Assembly (NCBI GenBank): GCA_964564625.1
Contig: CAZMBE010000017.1
Span: 1 to 64,000, forward strand
Direction: 5' to 3'
Length of the DNA: 64,000 nt
Source: UBA2185 sp964564625
GTDB lineage: Bacteria > Desulfobacterota > Syntrophia > Syntrophales > UBA2185
The notes beneath the pieces are model-generated. The model saw nothing but the letters and a program-made list of their open reading frames with translations. It was not told the origin of the DNA and made no database searches. This document shows, one piece after another, positions 51,300 through 60,521 of this stretch. Within the stretch, counting starts at the first letter, position 1. The number at the start of each line of letters is the position of its first letter. The position numbers and the translations under genes were made by a program.

Positions 51300-52550
51300 T
51301 TAACCTTTTTTAGTCATTTTAGAGGGCGTTTCAGTTTGTGTTTTTGCGGTGCCTCGGAAAGACCAGCGCACCAACGGTGGTGTAATGATGGTCGTAACCA
51401 GTACTACAAACACGACGATGGTAAAAATCTCTGCCTGTAAGATACCCAGCCCGACCCCGATCGAGGCGACAATCAGACCTACTTCACCCCTGCTTGTCAT
51501 GCCGAAACCGACACGTAAGGCGCTTTTGTTGTCAAAGCCCCCCAGCCGACTGCCGCCACCCGCGCCAACGACCTTGGTGATGATTGCCAGCAGCAGCACC
51601 ACGAGTGCGAAGGGCAGAATCTCTATCGTGAGCAGCCGTAAATTAACGCGAAGGCCGATGCTCACAAAGAAGAGCGGTACCAGGAAACTGTAGTTGATGG
51701 CATGAATGCCCTGATCAATTTTTTCGACTACTCCCCGATTCGCCCGCTTAATGCATAACCCGGCAAGAAACGCGCCGGTGATGCCTGCGATGCCGCCGAA
51801 ATACTCCGCCGCCCAGCTCAGCAGCAGGGCGGCAACAATCGCGAGCATCAGCGGCCCCTGAGCTATGGTCAGTCGGTTCATAAGGTTTACCAGGCGTGGC
51901 AGCAGTGTCCAGCTTAGTGCAAAACCGATGATTGAGAAGGCGGCAATTCGGATTAAGACTTCGATTATCGAGCGGCCTTCGGAAACTGCGATGATCCCGC
52001 CGGGATTGATCGCGAGAAATAACGAGAGCATCAGAATTACCACCGCGTCATCGACAATCGACGCGCCCAGCAGGGTTAAGCCTTCTTTGCGGCGCAGGAC
52101 TCCCAGTTCGAGCATTACCTGCGCACTTATGCTGGTGCTGGTTGCCGCCAGAAGGATGCCAACGAATAGTGCGTTCCCCAGCGGATATCCAAACATCATA
52201 ACGCCGGGTGTGATCAGCGCCAGTGGCACGGAAACACCCAGAAGACCGGCCAACAGCGCCGGGCGTCCCACCTGGAACATTTCTTCGAGGTCAACCTCCA
52301 TGCCTGCCATGAACATCAGCAGCAAAACACCGACCTCGGCAATTTCGATGAGGGTGTGCTCTACGCTGTGACCATGCGGGAAAAGAGCCGCCCCGCCAAG
52401 TAAGTTGATAATGGTCGGGCCAAGAATCAGACCTGCCAACAGTTCTCCCAATACGGCAGGTTGGCCCAGGCGAAAGGTCAGGTAGCCCATCGCTTTGGCA
52501 AAACCGATCATGAGTCCGAGGGCAAGGAAAAATTGTACGGTTTCAGTCAT
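51300..52550 (-). CDS. CPA2 cation:proton antiporter without RCK domain
   Basis: 416 residues, about 12 membrane segments (FMAGMEVDLEEMF, GASIVDDAVVILML, AFLAGLCIKRANRG, GFGMTSRGEVGLI). The conserved D-D pair of NapA/NhaP-type exchangers (IVDD) is visible. It ends shortly after the last segment without TrkA-N/C, unlike the antiporter at 5493-7205. Inner-membrane Na+ or K+/H+ exchange is predicted. It is followed by the PII-like gene. Ribosome-binding site AGGAGAA. Confidence 0.88.
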   Translation of the reverse strand: MTETVQFFLALGLMIGFAKAMGYLTFRLGQPAVLGELLAGLILGPTIINLLGGAALFPHGHSVEHTLIEIAEVGVLLLMFMAGMEVDLEEMFQVGRPALLAGLLGVSVPLALITPGVMMFGYPLGNALFVGILLAATSTSISAQVMLELGVLRRKEGLTLLGASIVDDAVVILMLSLFLAINPGGIIAVSEGRSIIEVLIRIAAFSIIGFALSWTLLPRLVNLMNRLTIAQGPLMLAIVAALLLSWAAEYFGGIAGITGAFLAGLCIKRANRGVVEKIDQGIHAINYSFLVPLFFVSIGLRVNLRLLTIEILPFALVVLLLAIITKVVGAGGGSRLGGFDNKSALRVGFGMTSRGEVGLIVASIGVGLGILQAEIFTIVVFVVLVTTIITPPLVRWSFRGTAKTQTETPSKMTKKG

Positions 52551-52994
52551 GAATTCTTCTCCTGGTTCGACCTCATGCCGTGACCGGCTATTTGTTTGAT
52601 AAGACGCTACTTTTTTACAGGATAAATATAGGAAAATCCCATTTGTATGTCAATTTTTTTTATCACAAGACGTTGTGTCGGTGTGTGATGGTGAAGAAAC
52701 TGCTGTTGTGGTAAGGAGGAACGCGAGAACGCCTACAACTAAATAACATGAGACAGTATAGACCTTGCTGATTTGTGGTTGTAATTCCCAGTATTGTATT
52801 GATAGGTGGCAAAAACACTCCGCTCCTTCCTGTAACAAAACAAACGGTAATTCTGATGGAGATCAATCCTTGTCAAACGCTAATCCCTATTGACTGTCAG
52901 TAATAACTTAGAAATGACACGATGGTCGAAATTCTCTTGTTTCCAACCATCAAGCTGTCATATGATTCATAAAAAAAGACGGAGGAGAAAAGAC
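52551..52994. other. Intergenic region, no gene seen
   Basis: AT-rich leader regions of the divergent antiporter and TerC genes. I find no convincing frame or hairpin. Confidence 0.5.
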
Positions 52995-53741
52995 ATGTTT
53001 GCCTGGATGACCGGTCCTGAGGGGTGGATTGCCCTGGGCACTTTAGCGGCCCTAGAAATTGTCCTGGGCATCGATAATATTATTTTCATATCCATCCTTG
53101 CAGGGCGCCTGCCTGAGACAAAGCGCAACATCGCAAGAAATATGGGGCTTCTTGTGGCGATGTTGACGCGTCTGGCCCTTTTGTTTTCCATTGTCTGGAT
53201 TGTTGGTTTGACAGAACCCTGGTTTTCAGTGTTCAGCATCGATATTTCGGGACGCGATATTATCCTGATCGGTGGCGGTCTTTTCCTAATGGCGAAGGCG
53301 ACCCATGAAATCCATAACAGTTTGGAGGGCGTTCAGGAAAACATTCCGAAACATGGAAAAGCAAGTTTGGCTATCGTTCTGTCTCAGATTGCCGTTCTGG
53401 ATGTTGTCTTCTCCCTGGATTCAGTCATCACCGCCGTCGGTCTGGCCCAGCATGTTTCCATCATGGCTATCGCCATCATCGTCGCTGTCGGGGTAATGTT
53501 ATTTTCCGCCAAACCGATCAGCAATTTCGTGGACGCCCACCCGACCATTAAGATGCTGGCGTTGTCGTTTCTCATCCTTGTCGGGGTAACCTTAATCGTT
53601 GAAGGCTTCGATGTCCATGTCCCGAAGGGATATATCTACTTTGCCATGGTGTTTTCCGTAGCTGTGGAAATGCTCAACCTGCGCCTGCGCAAAAAGCAGC
53701 AACGTAAACCGGTCAAGCTGTATAAAACAATCGAGAACTGA
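52995..53741 (+). CDS. TerC-family membrane protein
   Basis: 248 residues from the ATG at 52995, preceded by GGAGGAG; an upstream frame from 52890 has no homology. Seven-segment TerC domain with the signature acidic motifs EIVLGIDNIIF and VVFSLDSVITAVG. TerC proteins are linked to tellurite resistance, alkaline pH response and Mn2+ handling for exported enzymes. Single gene, no partner nearby. Confidence 0.88.
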   Translation: MFAWMTGPEGWIALGTLAALEIVLGIDNIIFISILAGRLPETKRNIARNMGLLVAMLTRLALLFSIVWIVGLTEPWFSVFSIDISGRDIILIGGGLFLMAKATHEIHNSLEGVQENIPKHGKASLAIVLSQIAVLDVVFSLDSVITAVGLAQHVSIMAIAIIVAVGVMLFSAKPISNFVDAHPTIKMLALSFLILVGVTLIVEGFDVHVPKGYIYFAMVFSVAVEMLNLRLRKKQQRKPVKLYKTIEN

Positions 53742-53884
53742 TGCCTCTCTTCAAGACACCGTTACATACAGAAGGTACTATGCTATCTTACTACTTGAAA
53801 GATTAGGTGACTGTCAAAATTACCGCATGCTTTGTTTCAGCTTGCTATAATCTGATGTTCTTATTGATAGGTTTAATAAATTTA

Positions 53885-54814
53885 TTATGACATAATCATA
53901 CGGATGGCTTGAGGGACGATCTTGATCTGTACGGGAAGGCGGCCCGGCTGCTCGCCGTCCACATCAAGCAGGACCGTCTGCTCCGAGGTGGCGACCACCT
54001 TGCGGCCCGTCAGGGTGGACACTTTTTTAATCTGCTTGATCTTTCCATTGTAAAGTTTGGGAAGGTGCCAGAAAATCTCCGGCAGGCTCAGATTGCCGAT
54101 GACGGTGATGTGGAATATTCCGTCGTCCACACGCGCATCGGGTGCGACCTGCATACCTCCGCCATGGTATTGCCCGTTTGCCACAGCGATGTTCAGGATG
54201 GTGACGTCCTGAGGTACACCGTCGTCCACGCGGAAAGAGACATGCTTTTTGCGGTAAGTGAAAATTCCGATGATTGTTGCCCAGATGAAGGAAAGGAAGG
54301 GACCGAAGGCCTTGCTCGTGTGGTTGACACGGTCGACCACTTCGCCGCCGAGGCCGAAGCTCGCGATATTGTGGAAATAGCGGATGCAGATACGACCCTG
54401 GTGATCCCGATATTGAAGCCGTCCCAGATCAATTGGGCGGATATGGCCCGTGCAGATCATGTCCAAGGAATTTTCCAGGCCGGTGTTTTTACAGACGGTC
54501 CGGCAGAAGTCGCAGCCCGTCCCCTTCGGCAAAAATCCCAGCACGGCGTCCGGCCGGAGGGGGCCCGATTCATCCATGAAGCCGTTGACGACTTCGTTGA
54601 GGGTTCCATCGCCGCCCACACAGATAACGCGGTTGCAGCCCTCCAGCAGCTTCCGACGGGTCAGACCGGTCGCATCGCCCGGCCCGGTAGTCATACAGGT
54701 CTCAAACGCTCCCAGACGGTCCCGTACTCTCGCCTCGATCCTACGCCATTCCCGGCCAGTGGAGCCGTTCCCCGAAGACGGATTCACAATAACAACTGTT
54801 TTTTCCGGATACAA
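53885..54814 (-). CDS. Diacylglycerol/lipid kinase (YegS/DagK family)
   Basis: 309 residues from a TTG at 54814, with AGGAG 9 nt upstream. The catalytic N-terminal domain has VIVNPSSGNG and the GGDGTLNEVVNG nucleotide loop near residue 67, with PKGTGCDF following. The C-terminal beta domain carries RVDDGIFHITVIG. It phosphorylates a lipid hydroxyl, such as diacyl- or alkylacyl-glycerol. Third gene of a minus-strand operon with glycerol-3-phosphate dehydrogenase and an alkyl-DHAP synthase homologue. Confidence 0.88.
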   Translation of the reverse strand: MYPEKTVVIVNPSSGNGSTGREWRRIEARVRDRLGAFETCMTTGPGDATGLTRRKLLEGCNRVICVGGDGTLNEVVNGFMDESGPLRPDAVLGFLPKGTGCDFCRTVCKNTGLENSLDMICTGHIRPIDLGRLQYRDHQGRICIRYFHNIASFGLGGEVVDRVNHTSKAFGPFLSFIWATIIGIFTYRKKHVSFRVDDGVPQDVTILNIAVANGQYHGGGMQVAPDARVDDGIFHITVIGNLSLPEIFWHLPKLYNGKIKQIKKVSTLTGRKVVATSEQTVLLDVDGEQPGRLPVQIKIVPQAIRMIMS

Positions 54815-54882
54815 TAAAGAAACGCTCCTTATCCTGCTAGGATCCGTGGATAAAATCTACGTCTGTATCACTCGTCATGAGG

Positions 54883-56691
54883 TTACTGAGTACTTCCTTC
54901 GTCCTGCCCTTTTCTTCGGCGGAGGTAACAGGCGGTGATCCCCGCAACAGAGCCGGCGACGATCACAGCGGCGACGGCCCAACGTGTTCGCTTTAGCCGT
55001 TTTTTCCGCCTTCTTGCATCCCGGACCCAGATGGCCTTTTTCAGGAGGTTTTTCCAGTCCGGAATCTCCTCCCGGGGCGGCAAGCTGTAGCAACGCTTCC
55101 AGAGGTCCAGATAAGCCCGTTCCTCCTCCCGGCAGCGGATGTCGTCCCACCCCAGTTCCTCCTGACAGATCGTCAGGATCCGTTCGAGGAACTCTACCCC
55201 TCCATAGGGAAGAAGCAGTCCGATGCGGACGCGCCGGAGCAAGAGATCGTTCAGGTGGACCACCTTCTCTGCCCGGCATGCCCATCGAAGTTCCGCCCAG
55301 AGCGTGTTCGTTGCGGGGATGGATTCCCGCTCCTCCGATGGAGTTTCGGTGACCAGCATCGCCGCTGCGGCCCCGTAACGGCCGATAATTCGTCTCTGCA
55401 TCTCCTGATCGAGCCCGGTTCCCTCCAGCAGGTCCATGGCAACGGAATCCAGAACCGGCGTATCCTCGTTTGCCGCCAGACGACGCATTGTATCCTCCGG
55501 CAGTCGGTGGCGGACCGTCCGCAGTACGTCTTGGGCGATCCGGCGGAACGTGGTGAGTTTGCCCCCCGTAACCGTAAGGAGGCCCTCTTCCTCCCAGATG
55601 GCGTGGTCCCGGGATTCCTGAGAGGGATCGGTCTCTCCCGTACCAATAACTGGGCGGACGCCGGCGAAGGAGGAAATGACGTCCTCCAATGTCAGGTTTA
55701 GTCTGGGAAACTGAGCCTCCACGGCCGCCATGAGATAGGCTGTCTCGTCTGGGGAAATGGCCGGCTCTTCCTGGAGATTGTCGAGGTGATCTACATCCGT
55801 TGTGCCAACGAGGGTGATTCCCATCCAGGGAAAAATGAAGACCGGCCGCGAATCGGCGGGATGAATGAAGCAGAGGGCCTGGGCCACCGGGAGCCTCCAG
55901 GCAGGGAAAATCAGGTGGCTTCCCCGGAGGGGACGCATCCGGGGCGGGGCCTTTAACCGGGATCGAAGGACGTCCGCCCAGACGCCCGTAGCGTTGACAA
56001 CAATTCGGGCCCGCACCTCAGTCAGGCGGTCTCCTACCGTGTCCCGGAGTACCGCACCGGTGACAATCCGCCGGCCTGAGGCGGGATCCTCTTGGAATAG
56101 AAGATCCTCGGCGGCAACATAATTGATTGCCTCTCCGCCGGCTGCCATGGCCTCAAGAAGAACTCTAAGAACCAGGCGGGCGTCGTCCGTCTGGGCATCG
56201 CCATAGCGGAATCCCCCTCGGAGTCCCTCCCGGGAGATGTGCGGCGCCAGCATCTGGAAAGCCTCCGGCGCATGGTATGTGTGGGACCACCGCATGGCCA
56301 GGAGGTCGTAGATGGAAAGGCCGAGCCCGTACAGGAGCCTTCCGGGTGAGTCCCCCTTGTATACAGAAAGCAAGAAGCCGAGAGGATCGATAAGGCCTGG
56401 GCCTTCCGCCAGCAGTTCATCCCGTTCCTGGACGGCGCTGCGGGTTAGGAGAAGGTTCCCCTCCTTCAGGTAGCGGAGCCCGCCATGAATGAGTTTAGAA
56501 GAGCGGCTCGAAGTTCCCCAGGCGAAATCCCTCTGCTCAACCAGCAGAGACTTAAGGCCCAGCCGGACTGCCTCTCGGAGAAGCCCGGCACCGGTGATAC
56601 CGCCACCCACAATCAGGAGGTCCCACTGTTGTCTCAGTTTCGACCAAGTACAGTCTCTTTCGCTTTTCCCCATCATCACCGTTTCTTCCAT
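54883..56691 (-). CDS. glpD: Glycerol-3-phosphate dehydrogenase (GlpA/GlpD) with C-terminal membrane tail
   Basis: 602 residues. FAD loop GGGITGAGLLREA, then GTSSRSSKLIHGGLRYL, typical of the family; the core ends near residue 520. The C-terminal ~35 residues add a hydrophobic segment (WAVAAVIVAGSVAGITACYL) followed by RRRKG, a membrane anchor not usual in GlpD. It oxidises glycerol-3-phosphate to dihydroxyacetone phosphate, the substrate of the alkyl-DHAP synthase homologue encoded upstream. The neighbourhood, rather than glycerol catabolism genes, suggests a biosynthetic role. Several nearby ATG codons compete as start. Confidence 0.88.
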   Translation of the reverse strand: MEETVMMGKSERDCTWSKLRQQWDLLIVGGGITGAGLLREAVRLGLKSLLVEQRDFAWGTSSRSSKLIHGGLRYLKEGNLLLTRSAVQERDELLAEGPGLIDPLGFLLSVYKGDSPGRLLYGLGLSIYDLLAMRWSHTYHAPEAFQMLAPHISREGLRGGFRYGDAQTDDARLVLRVLLEAMAAGGEAINYVAAEDLLFQEDPASGRRIVTGAVLRDTVGDRLTEVRARIVVNATGVWADVLRSRLKAPPRMRPLRGSHLIFPAWRLPVAQALCFIHPADSRPVFIFPWMGITLVGTTDVDHLDNLQEEPAISPDETAYLMAAVEAQFPRLNLTLEDVISSFAGVRPVIGTGETDPSQESRDHAIWEEEGLLTVTGGKLTTFRRIAQDVLRTVRHRLPEDTMRRLAANEDTPVLDSVAMDLLEGTGLDQEMQRRIIGRYGAAAAMLVTETPSEERESIPATNTLWAELRWACRAEKVVHLNDLLLRRVRIGLLLPYGGVEFLERILTICQEELGWDDIRCREEERAYLDLWKRCYSLPPREEIPDWKNLLKKAIWVRDARRRKKRLKRTRWAVAAVIVAGSVAGITACYLRRRKGQDEGSTQ

Positions 56692-56760
56692 TTCCGACCG
56701 GCTGCTTCAATAATCCCATCTTCCGGGCGTTCCCTCCACCGGGGCGCCTTTGACTTCTTG

Positions 56761-58353
56761 TTACACGACCAGTTTCCCGGGGTTCATCATCCCTGAGGGA
56801 TCGAACCGGCGACAAAGGTCGCCAAGGAAAGCCATACCCAGGGGACCTTTCTCCGCTGACAGGTAAGGGGCGTGGTCAACCCCCACGCCGTGCTGGTGGC
56901 TGATGGTTCCCCCCTGGGCAACGATCGCCCTGCTGGCCCCGTCCTTGAGAAGCCTCCAGCGGTGCAGATTTTCCTCCGGGTCCTCGGCCAGCCGGAACAG
57001 ATAGGTTGTGTAGAGGCTGGACCCCCAGGGGTACAGGTGGGACAGGTGAGTGAAGAAATGAACCTCTTCTCCCGCTTCGGCAAGGGCCTCGCCAAGGGCT
57101 GTCTCGATCTTTCGGATCATCCCTGGAATTGCCGACCAGGATATGGCCGTCTCCAGGGTATCCACGGCGTAGCCCGCCTCCCAAAGGGTATTTCGCAGGT
57201 AGGGTGTCCGGAACCGGGTTCGGCTCCACTCCCGGCCGAAAGTCTTTCCCAGCGAGACGCCGCCGCAGCCGGAGGCGATCACCAGAGCCGCTTTCCTTGC
57301 CGCCTTCACGATCTGCTCATTGCCGGAAACAACAAAGAGAAGCATACACTTGTGTTTCGCCACGCCACGAACGGACAAGAAACGTTCCAGTGCGCCGATG
57401 ATAAACTCATGTCCCGCCAGACCAATCGTGGTCTCCGTTTCCTGGGCGGTGCTGAGGCGAAGCATCGAGAGGGGGATGCCCGACCACAGTATGCGCCGGG
57501 CCGCTTCTCCCGCGTGCTCGAAGTCGGGGAAGAACAAAGAATGAAATTCCTCCGTCCTGGGAAGGGGTGTTACACGGACGACCGCCTCAGTCAGGATTCC
57601 GAAGCGGCCCTCCGAGCCCAGCACAGCCTCCCTGAGGTCCGGCCCTGCAGCAGAGGCAGGAAACGGCGGTAAGTCTAGTATTCCCGCGGGGGTTTCCATC
57701 CGCCCACCGGCAAAGAGCCGCTCGATCCTCCCGTAGCCAAGGGACTGCTGGCCGCTGGAGCGGGTGGCGATCCAGCCGCCGAGGGTGGAGTACTCAAAGG
57801 ACTGGGGAAAATGGCCGAGGGTAAACCCCCGGGCACGGAGCTGCGCCTCTAAATCCGGGCCGGTCACACCCGCTTCGAAGACGGCCTGGTGGCTCTGATC
57901 GTCGAACTTGAGCAGCCGGTTCATCCGCGAGAGATCCACCGTCAGGACGGGTTCCGGAACAGGGAGGGGATTGATGTGCCCTACCACGCTGGTGCCGCCG
58001 CCATAAGGAATCAGACGAACCTGGTTGCGCCGGGCGAAGTCGAAAAGGTTGTGGACGTCTTCGTTGTTGGAAGGACGGGCGACCCCATCGGGAAAGGCGT
58101 CGATTCGGCCGCTCCGGAGGGCAATCCAGTCTGGAAGGCTCTGGCCGCGGGCGTGCCGCAGGCGGTCTTCCGGGTCCGTCGAAACCAGCGGATGTGACGG
58201 CAATCGGGACGGCGGCACCTGGCGGATTACCTCATCCAGTGTCACATCCCGCGGGGGCTTCCCCCGGCCAATTGCCTTGTGCAGGAATTTCGCCGCTGAT
58301 TTGGGCAGCACGTAGTCTTCCGTGTCGTCCCCCCAGCCGTTCCAGCGTCTCAT
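56761..58353 (-). CDS. Alkyldihydroxyacetonephosphate synthase-like FAD-linked oxidase
   Basis: 530 residues. FAD-binding type 4 domain with IPYGGGTSVVG, then PQSFEYSTLGGWIATRSSGQQSLGYG, which is characteristic of AGPS, and SEGRFGILTEAVVRV. The C-terminal cap has GGTISHQHGVGVDHAPYL with the catalytic His residues. AGPS swaps the acyl group of acyl-DHAP for an alkyl group, the first ether-bond step. No acyl-DHAP transferase or fatty acyl reductase is near. Ribosome-binding site GAGGGA. First gene of the three-gene operon. Confidence 0.85.
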   Translation of the reverse strand: MRRWNGWGDDTEDYVLPKSAAKFLHKAIGRGKPPRDVTLDEVIRQVPPSRLPSHPLVSTDPEDRLRHARGQSLPDWIALRSGRIDAFPDGVARPSNNEDVHNLFDFARRNQVRLIPYGGGTSVVGHINPLPVPEPVLTVDLSRMNRLLKFDDQSHQAVFEAGVTGPDLEAQLRARGFTLGHFPQSFEYSTLGGWIATRSSGQQSLGYGRIERLFAGGRMETPAGILDLPPFPASAAGPDLREAVLGSEGRFGILTEAVVRVTPLPRTEEFHSLFFPDFEHAGEAARRILWSGIPLSMLRLSTAQETETTIGLAGHEFIIGALERFLSVRGVAKHKCMLLFVVSGNEQIVKAARKAALVIASGCGGVSLGKTFGREWSRTRFRTPYLRNTLWEAGYAVDTLETAISWSAIPGMIRKIETALGEALAEAGEEVHFFTHLSHLYPWGSSLYTTYLFRLAEDPEENLHRWRLLKDGASRAIVAQGGTISHQHGVGVDHAPYLSAEKGPLGMAFLGDLCRRFDPSGMMNPGKLVV

Positions 58354-58622
58354 TACCGTCCCTCAAGTCATTATTGCAGGCTTTACCACACCGACGGTCA
58401 TTATTTCGACGGTCCCAATCCCATCTCTTCGTGTCGGGTTGCTTACTTTTTTCAGCATCTACAGGGACTTTTCACGATTACGAAACCCGGCAAAGGGCAT
58501 TGACGGTCCGGGCGTCCGTGGTGGTGACGATGAACGTGTCGTCCTTTCGAATCCGCATCACTTCTTCAAGAGATAACCGGTCTCCTGGCTTCGTTTTGTT
58601 TCACAAAAACTTCCTTTTCTTT
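58354..58622 (-). other. 270-nt leader of the ether-lipid-like operon
   Basis: Contains a 26-codon frame (58558 to 58478, begins MRIRKDDTF) with a weak ribosome-binding site, and the word GAAGCCAGGAGACC near its 5' end. No known riboswitch is complete here. Confidence 0.3.
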
Positions 58623-58628
58623 CAATGA

Positions 58629-58657
58629 AGTATAAGATAAGCGACATTATATGTCAA
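58629..58657 (-). promoter_or_regulatory. Sigma70-type promoter of the ether-lipid-like operon
   Basis: On the minus strand TTGACA (58657-58652), 17-nt spacer, TATACT (58634-58629). It leaves a ~270-nt leader before 58353. Confidence 0.65.
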
Positions 58658-58966
58658 TGCAATAATGGCTACAGATTCCCACTCGGAATGCCGGATATCC
58701 TTCAAAGATCAGCTTGGTACGTATAGCAGGAAGATAGAAATAAAAAGTGTAGTATCTGTCACTCCTTCCCAGTCAACTTTCCCCACCCTGCATGACGCTC
58801 GATATGGCGTATTGCATATTCCGCCACCATGAGCGCATCTGCTCGGCTATTGGCGTAAAGATGCGCATCATGTGTTTGAGCGTTCGCATGACAGGCTATA
58901 TGGTTTCTGACAGCGTGTCATTTATGTTAATCATGAACAGTAATAGTAAAAGATACAGGCGGGAGA

Positions 58967-59209
58967 ATGCACGCAGTTGCTCGTGGGCGCAGTTTTTGCG
59001 TTTCACGCGGGCAAAGCCATTATGCAGGTCGTTCCAGTATCAAGTACAGGGCAGGCTGCATCGTGATATCGGGAGACCACCTGCGTGACATAGGACCGCC
59101 AGAATCTGCAGTGACGAAAGAAATGCTCTTTGTAGATCCTGACAAAGGTCGCGAAATAGTCCTCTATACATCGGTAATAACGGAAGACTTCGGATTTTAT
59201 GGACAATAG
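58967..59209 (+). CDS. Doubtful small ORF (80 aa)
   Basis: GGCGGGAG lies 2 nt before the ATG, too close to be a good ribosome-binding site. The C-terminal half (KEMLFVDPDKGREIVLYTSVI) looks protein-like and the N-terminal half does not. No family is recognised. The rest of 58658-59256 holds nothing I can name. Confidence 0.2.
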   Translation: MHAVARGRSFCVSRGQSHYAGRSSIKYRAGCIVISGDHLRDIGPPESAVTKEMLFVDPDKGREIVLYTSVITEDFGFYGQ

Positions 59210-59256
59210 AAAAGTCGCTTATGAAGGGTCTGTGACTGACGCTTTGCCTTCATTGT

Positions 59257-59661
59257 TCAAATAAACGACACATCCTTGGTCGCTGCCGAGATTACAAAAC
59301 AGCGCTCGATGTTTGATTGAGGATCCGCTGGAACTATGAAGAAACCGGAGCGGCCAGGCTGATAACCATGGGTTGTACCTACGAGCACTTCCCCATCTTT
59401 AAAGAGTACCTTAAGCTTGCGCCCCACGGCCGTTTTAACAGCATCAAAGTCTTTTTTATCGTTGTACTGGGGATTCCCTTCAAATGTTTTGACAAAGAAC
59501 ACGGCTTTGAGATCCTGGATGGACACTTTCATAGGCTGGGTTCCTGGCAATGCATCCATGGGCATGAGATGGAATACATCCTTGTTGGGGAAAAAGTCGT
59601 TAGTCACACCCTTTTTAACACTACCGTCCTGATAGCGAACCACGATCTTATTCTGGATCAT
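59257..59661 (-). CDS. Small conserved protein, DUF6982-like
   Basis: 134 residues. It has two similar beta-rich halves: IVVRYQDGSVKKG...FFPNKDVFHL and LKVLFKDGEVLVGTTHGYQPGRSGFFIVP, joined by DLKAVFFVKTFEGNPQY. This pattern matches a small domain I know from deltaproteobacteria, alone or at the C-terminus of sensor proteins. Cytoplasmic; function unknown. Single gene. Confidence 0.7.
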   Translation of the reverse strand: MIQNKIVVRYQDGSVKKGVTNDFFPNKDVFHLMPMDALPGTQPMKVSIQDLKAVFFVKTFEGNPQYNDKKDFDAVKTAVGRKLKVLFKDGEVLVGTTHGYQPGRSGFFIVPADPQSNIERCFVISAATKDVSFI

Positions 59662-60009
59662 CTTTGTTTTCCTTTGGCATAGCCTTTTTTAAAATATTAT
59701 AACAAATTTCAGTACCTGAAGAAAAAACCTATTCCGATTGTAACCGGGAGAACAGATGGAATGGAACATTTTTAATCCTTGTGTGTAGTTACTATCTATA
59801 AAATTCAGTTGTTCAAGTCAACAGGTAATGCTGTTCGCGCCGCATTAACTTATTATTGATATTGCAATATCCCGGATTCAAGCACCAATGTATCCGCCAC
59901 TTGTTTGCGTTTGCTCCTTTTGAAATGTTGCATACGTACACGTCATAAGAAAACAACAGTACAGGAAAAGGCACATGCTGTATCCACTTGCAAGTGCCCA
60001 GTGCAAGGC
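59662..60009. other. Intergenic region, no gene seen
   Basis: AT-rich. Frames here are short and lack ribosome-binding sites. Confidence 0.5.
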
Positions 60010-60171
60010 ATCGATGATACATCTTACCTTTTCGTAGCGCTCGTAGCCCACACTTATTCACGCGGCGAATTATTGGTCGCTGATCAAGAGTTATTTGACA
60101 AATTGTCCGAACAAGATATACTAAATTTGAGTTCAGCAAAGGAGGCAAACCATGATACATCTCACAGCTGA
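60010..60171 (+). pseudogene. Possible C-terminal remnant of a PIN-domain toxin
   Basis: The last ~50 codons of an open frame read DDTSYLFVALVAHTYSRGEL and LVADQELFDKLSEQ, the pattern of a PIN domain's final helix, strand and acidic residue. The N-terminal two thirds with the first catalytic Asp are missing. The end overlaps the next small gene. Confidence 0.35.
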
Positions 60172-60406
60172 AAGCGAGACGCAGACCCGTCGCAAAATGA
60201 TACGGCAAGCGCTGAAGGAAAAGGCGCCCTTGACGTATTCGGAACTGGAGGCGTCGGGGAAACTTCAGCAGTTTCTGGAAGATCACGATGCGGAGATGAT
60301 GATGAGCTACGACAATGCGAAAAACCGGGCATGGGAAGAAACACTGGCAACATTTCTAGAATTTTCCGACCCCCCGTCCGTGGACGAGACCTCGTCGCCG
60401 ATGTAG
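60152..60406 (+). CDS. Small conserved hypothetical protein (84 aa), possible antitoxin
   Basis: 84 residues, preceded by AAAGGAGG, 6 nt before the ATG. Mostly helical and charged (SETQTRRKMIRQALKEK, LTYSELEASGKLQQFLEDHDAEMM), ending DETSSPM. I have a weak recollection of similar short proteins in other proteobacteria but no function. It overlaps the PIN-like remnant, which suggests a decayed toxin-antitoxin pair, although antitoxin usually precedes toxin. Confidence 0.55.
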   Translation: MIHLTAESETQTRRKMIRQALKEKAPLTYSELEASGKLQQFLEDHDAEMMMSYDNAKNRAWEETLATFLEFSDPPSVDETSSPM

Positions 60407-60521
60407 CCGATCGTAACTGCATGGACTTCTGGCATCAATACTGCGAAGACAATCTTGAAACAGGGGAGGACACCGGTACAGGCTCACTATCTGGGGTTGA
60501 ATCTTTAGAGTTCTGTTCCGT

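Noticed and set aside
58577..58592. GAAGCCAGGAGACCGG on the minus strand, like the 3' end of a cobalamin riboswitch
   Set aside because: The rest of the aptamer would have to lie upstream, where the consensus promoter sits. The match is too short to count.
59813..60286. 157-codon minus-strand frame
   Set aside because: Opposes the small gene at 60152 with its good ribosome-binding site. No family resemblance.
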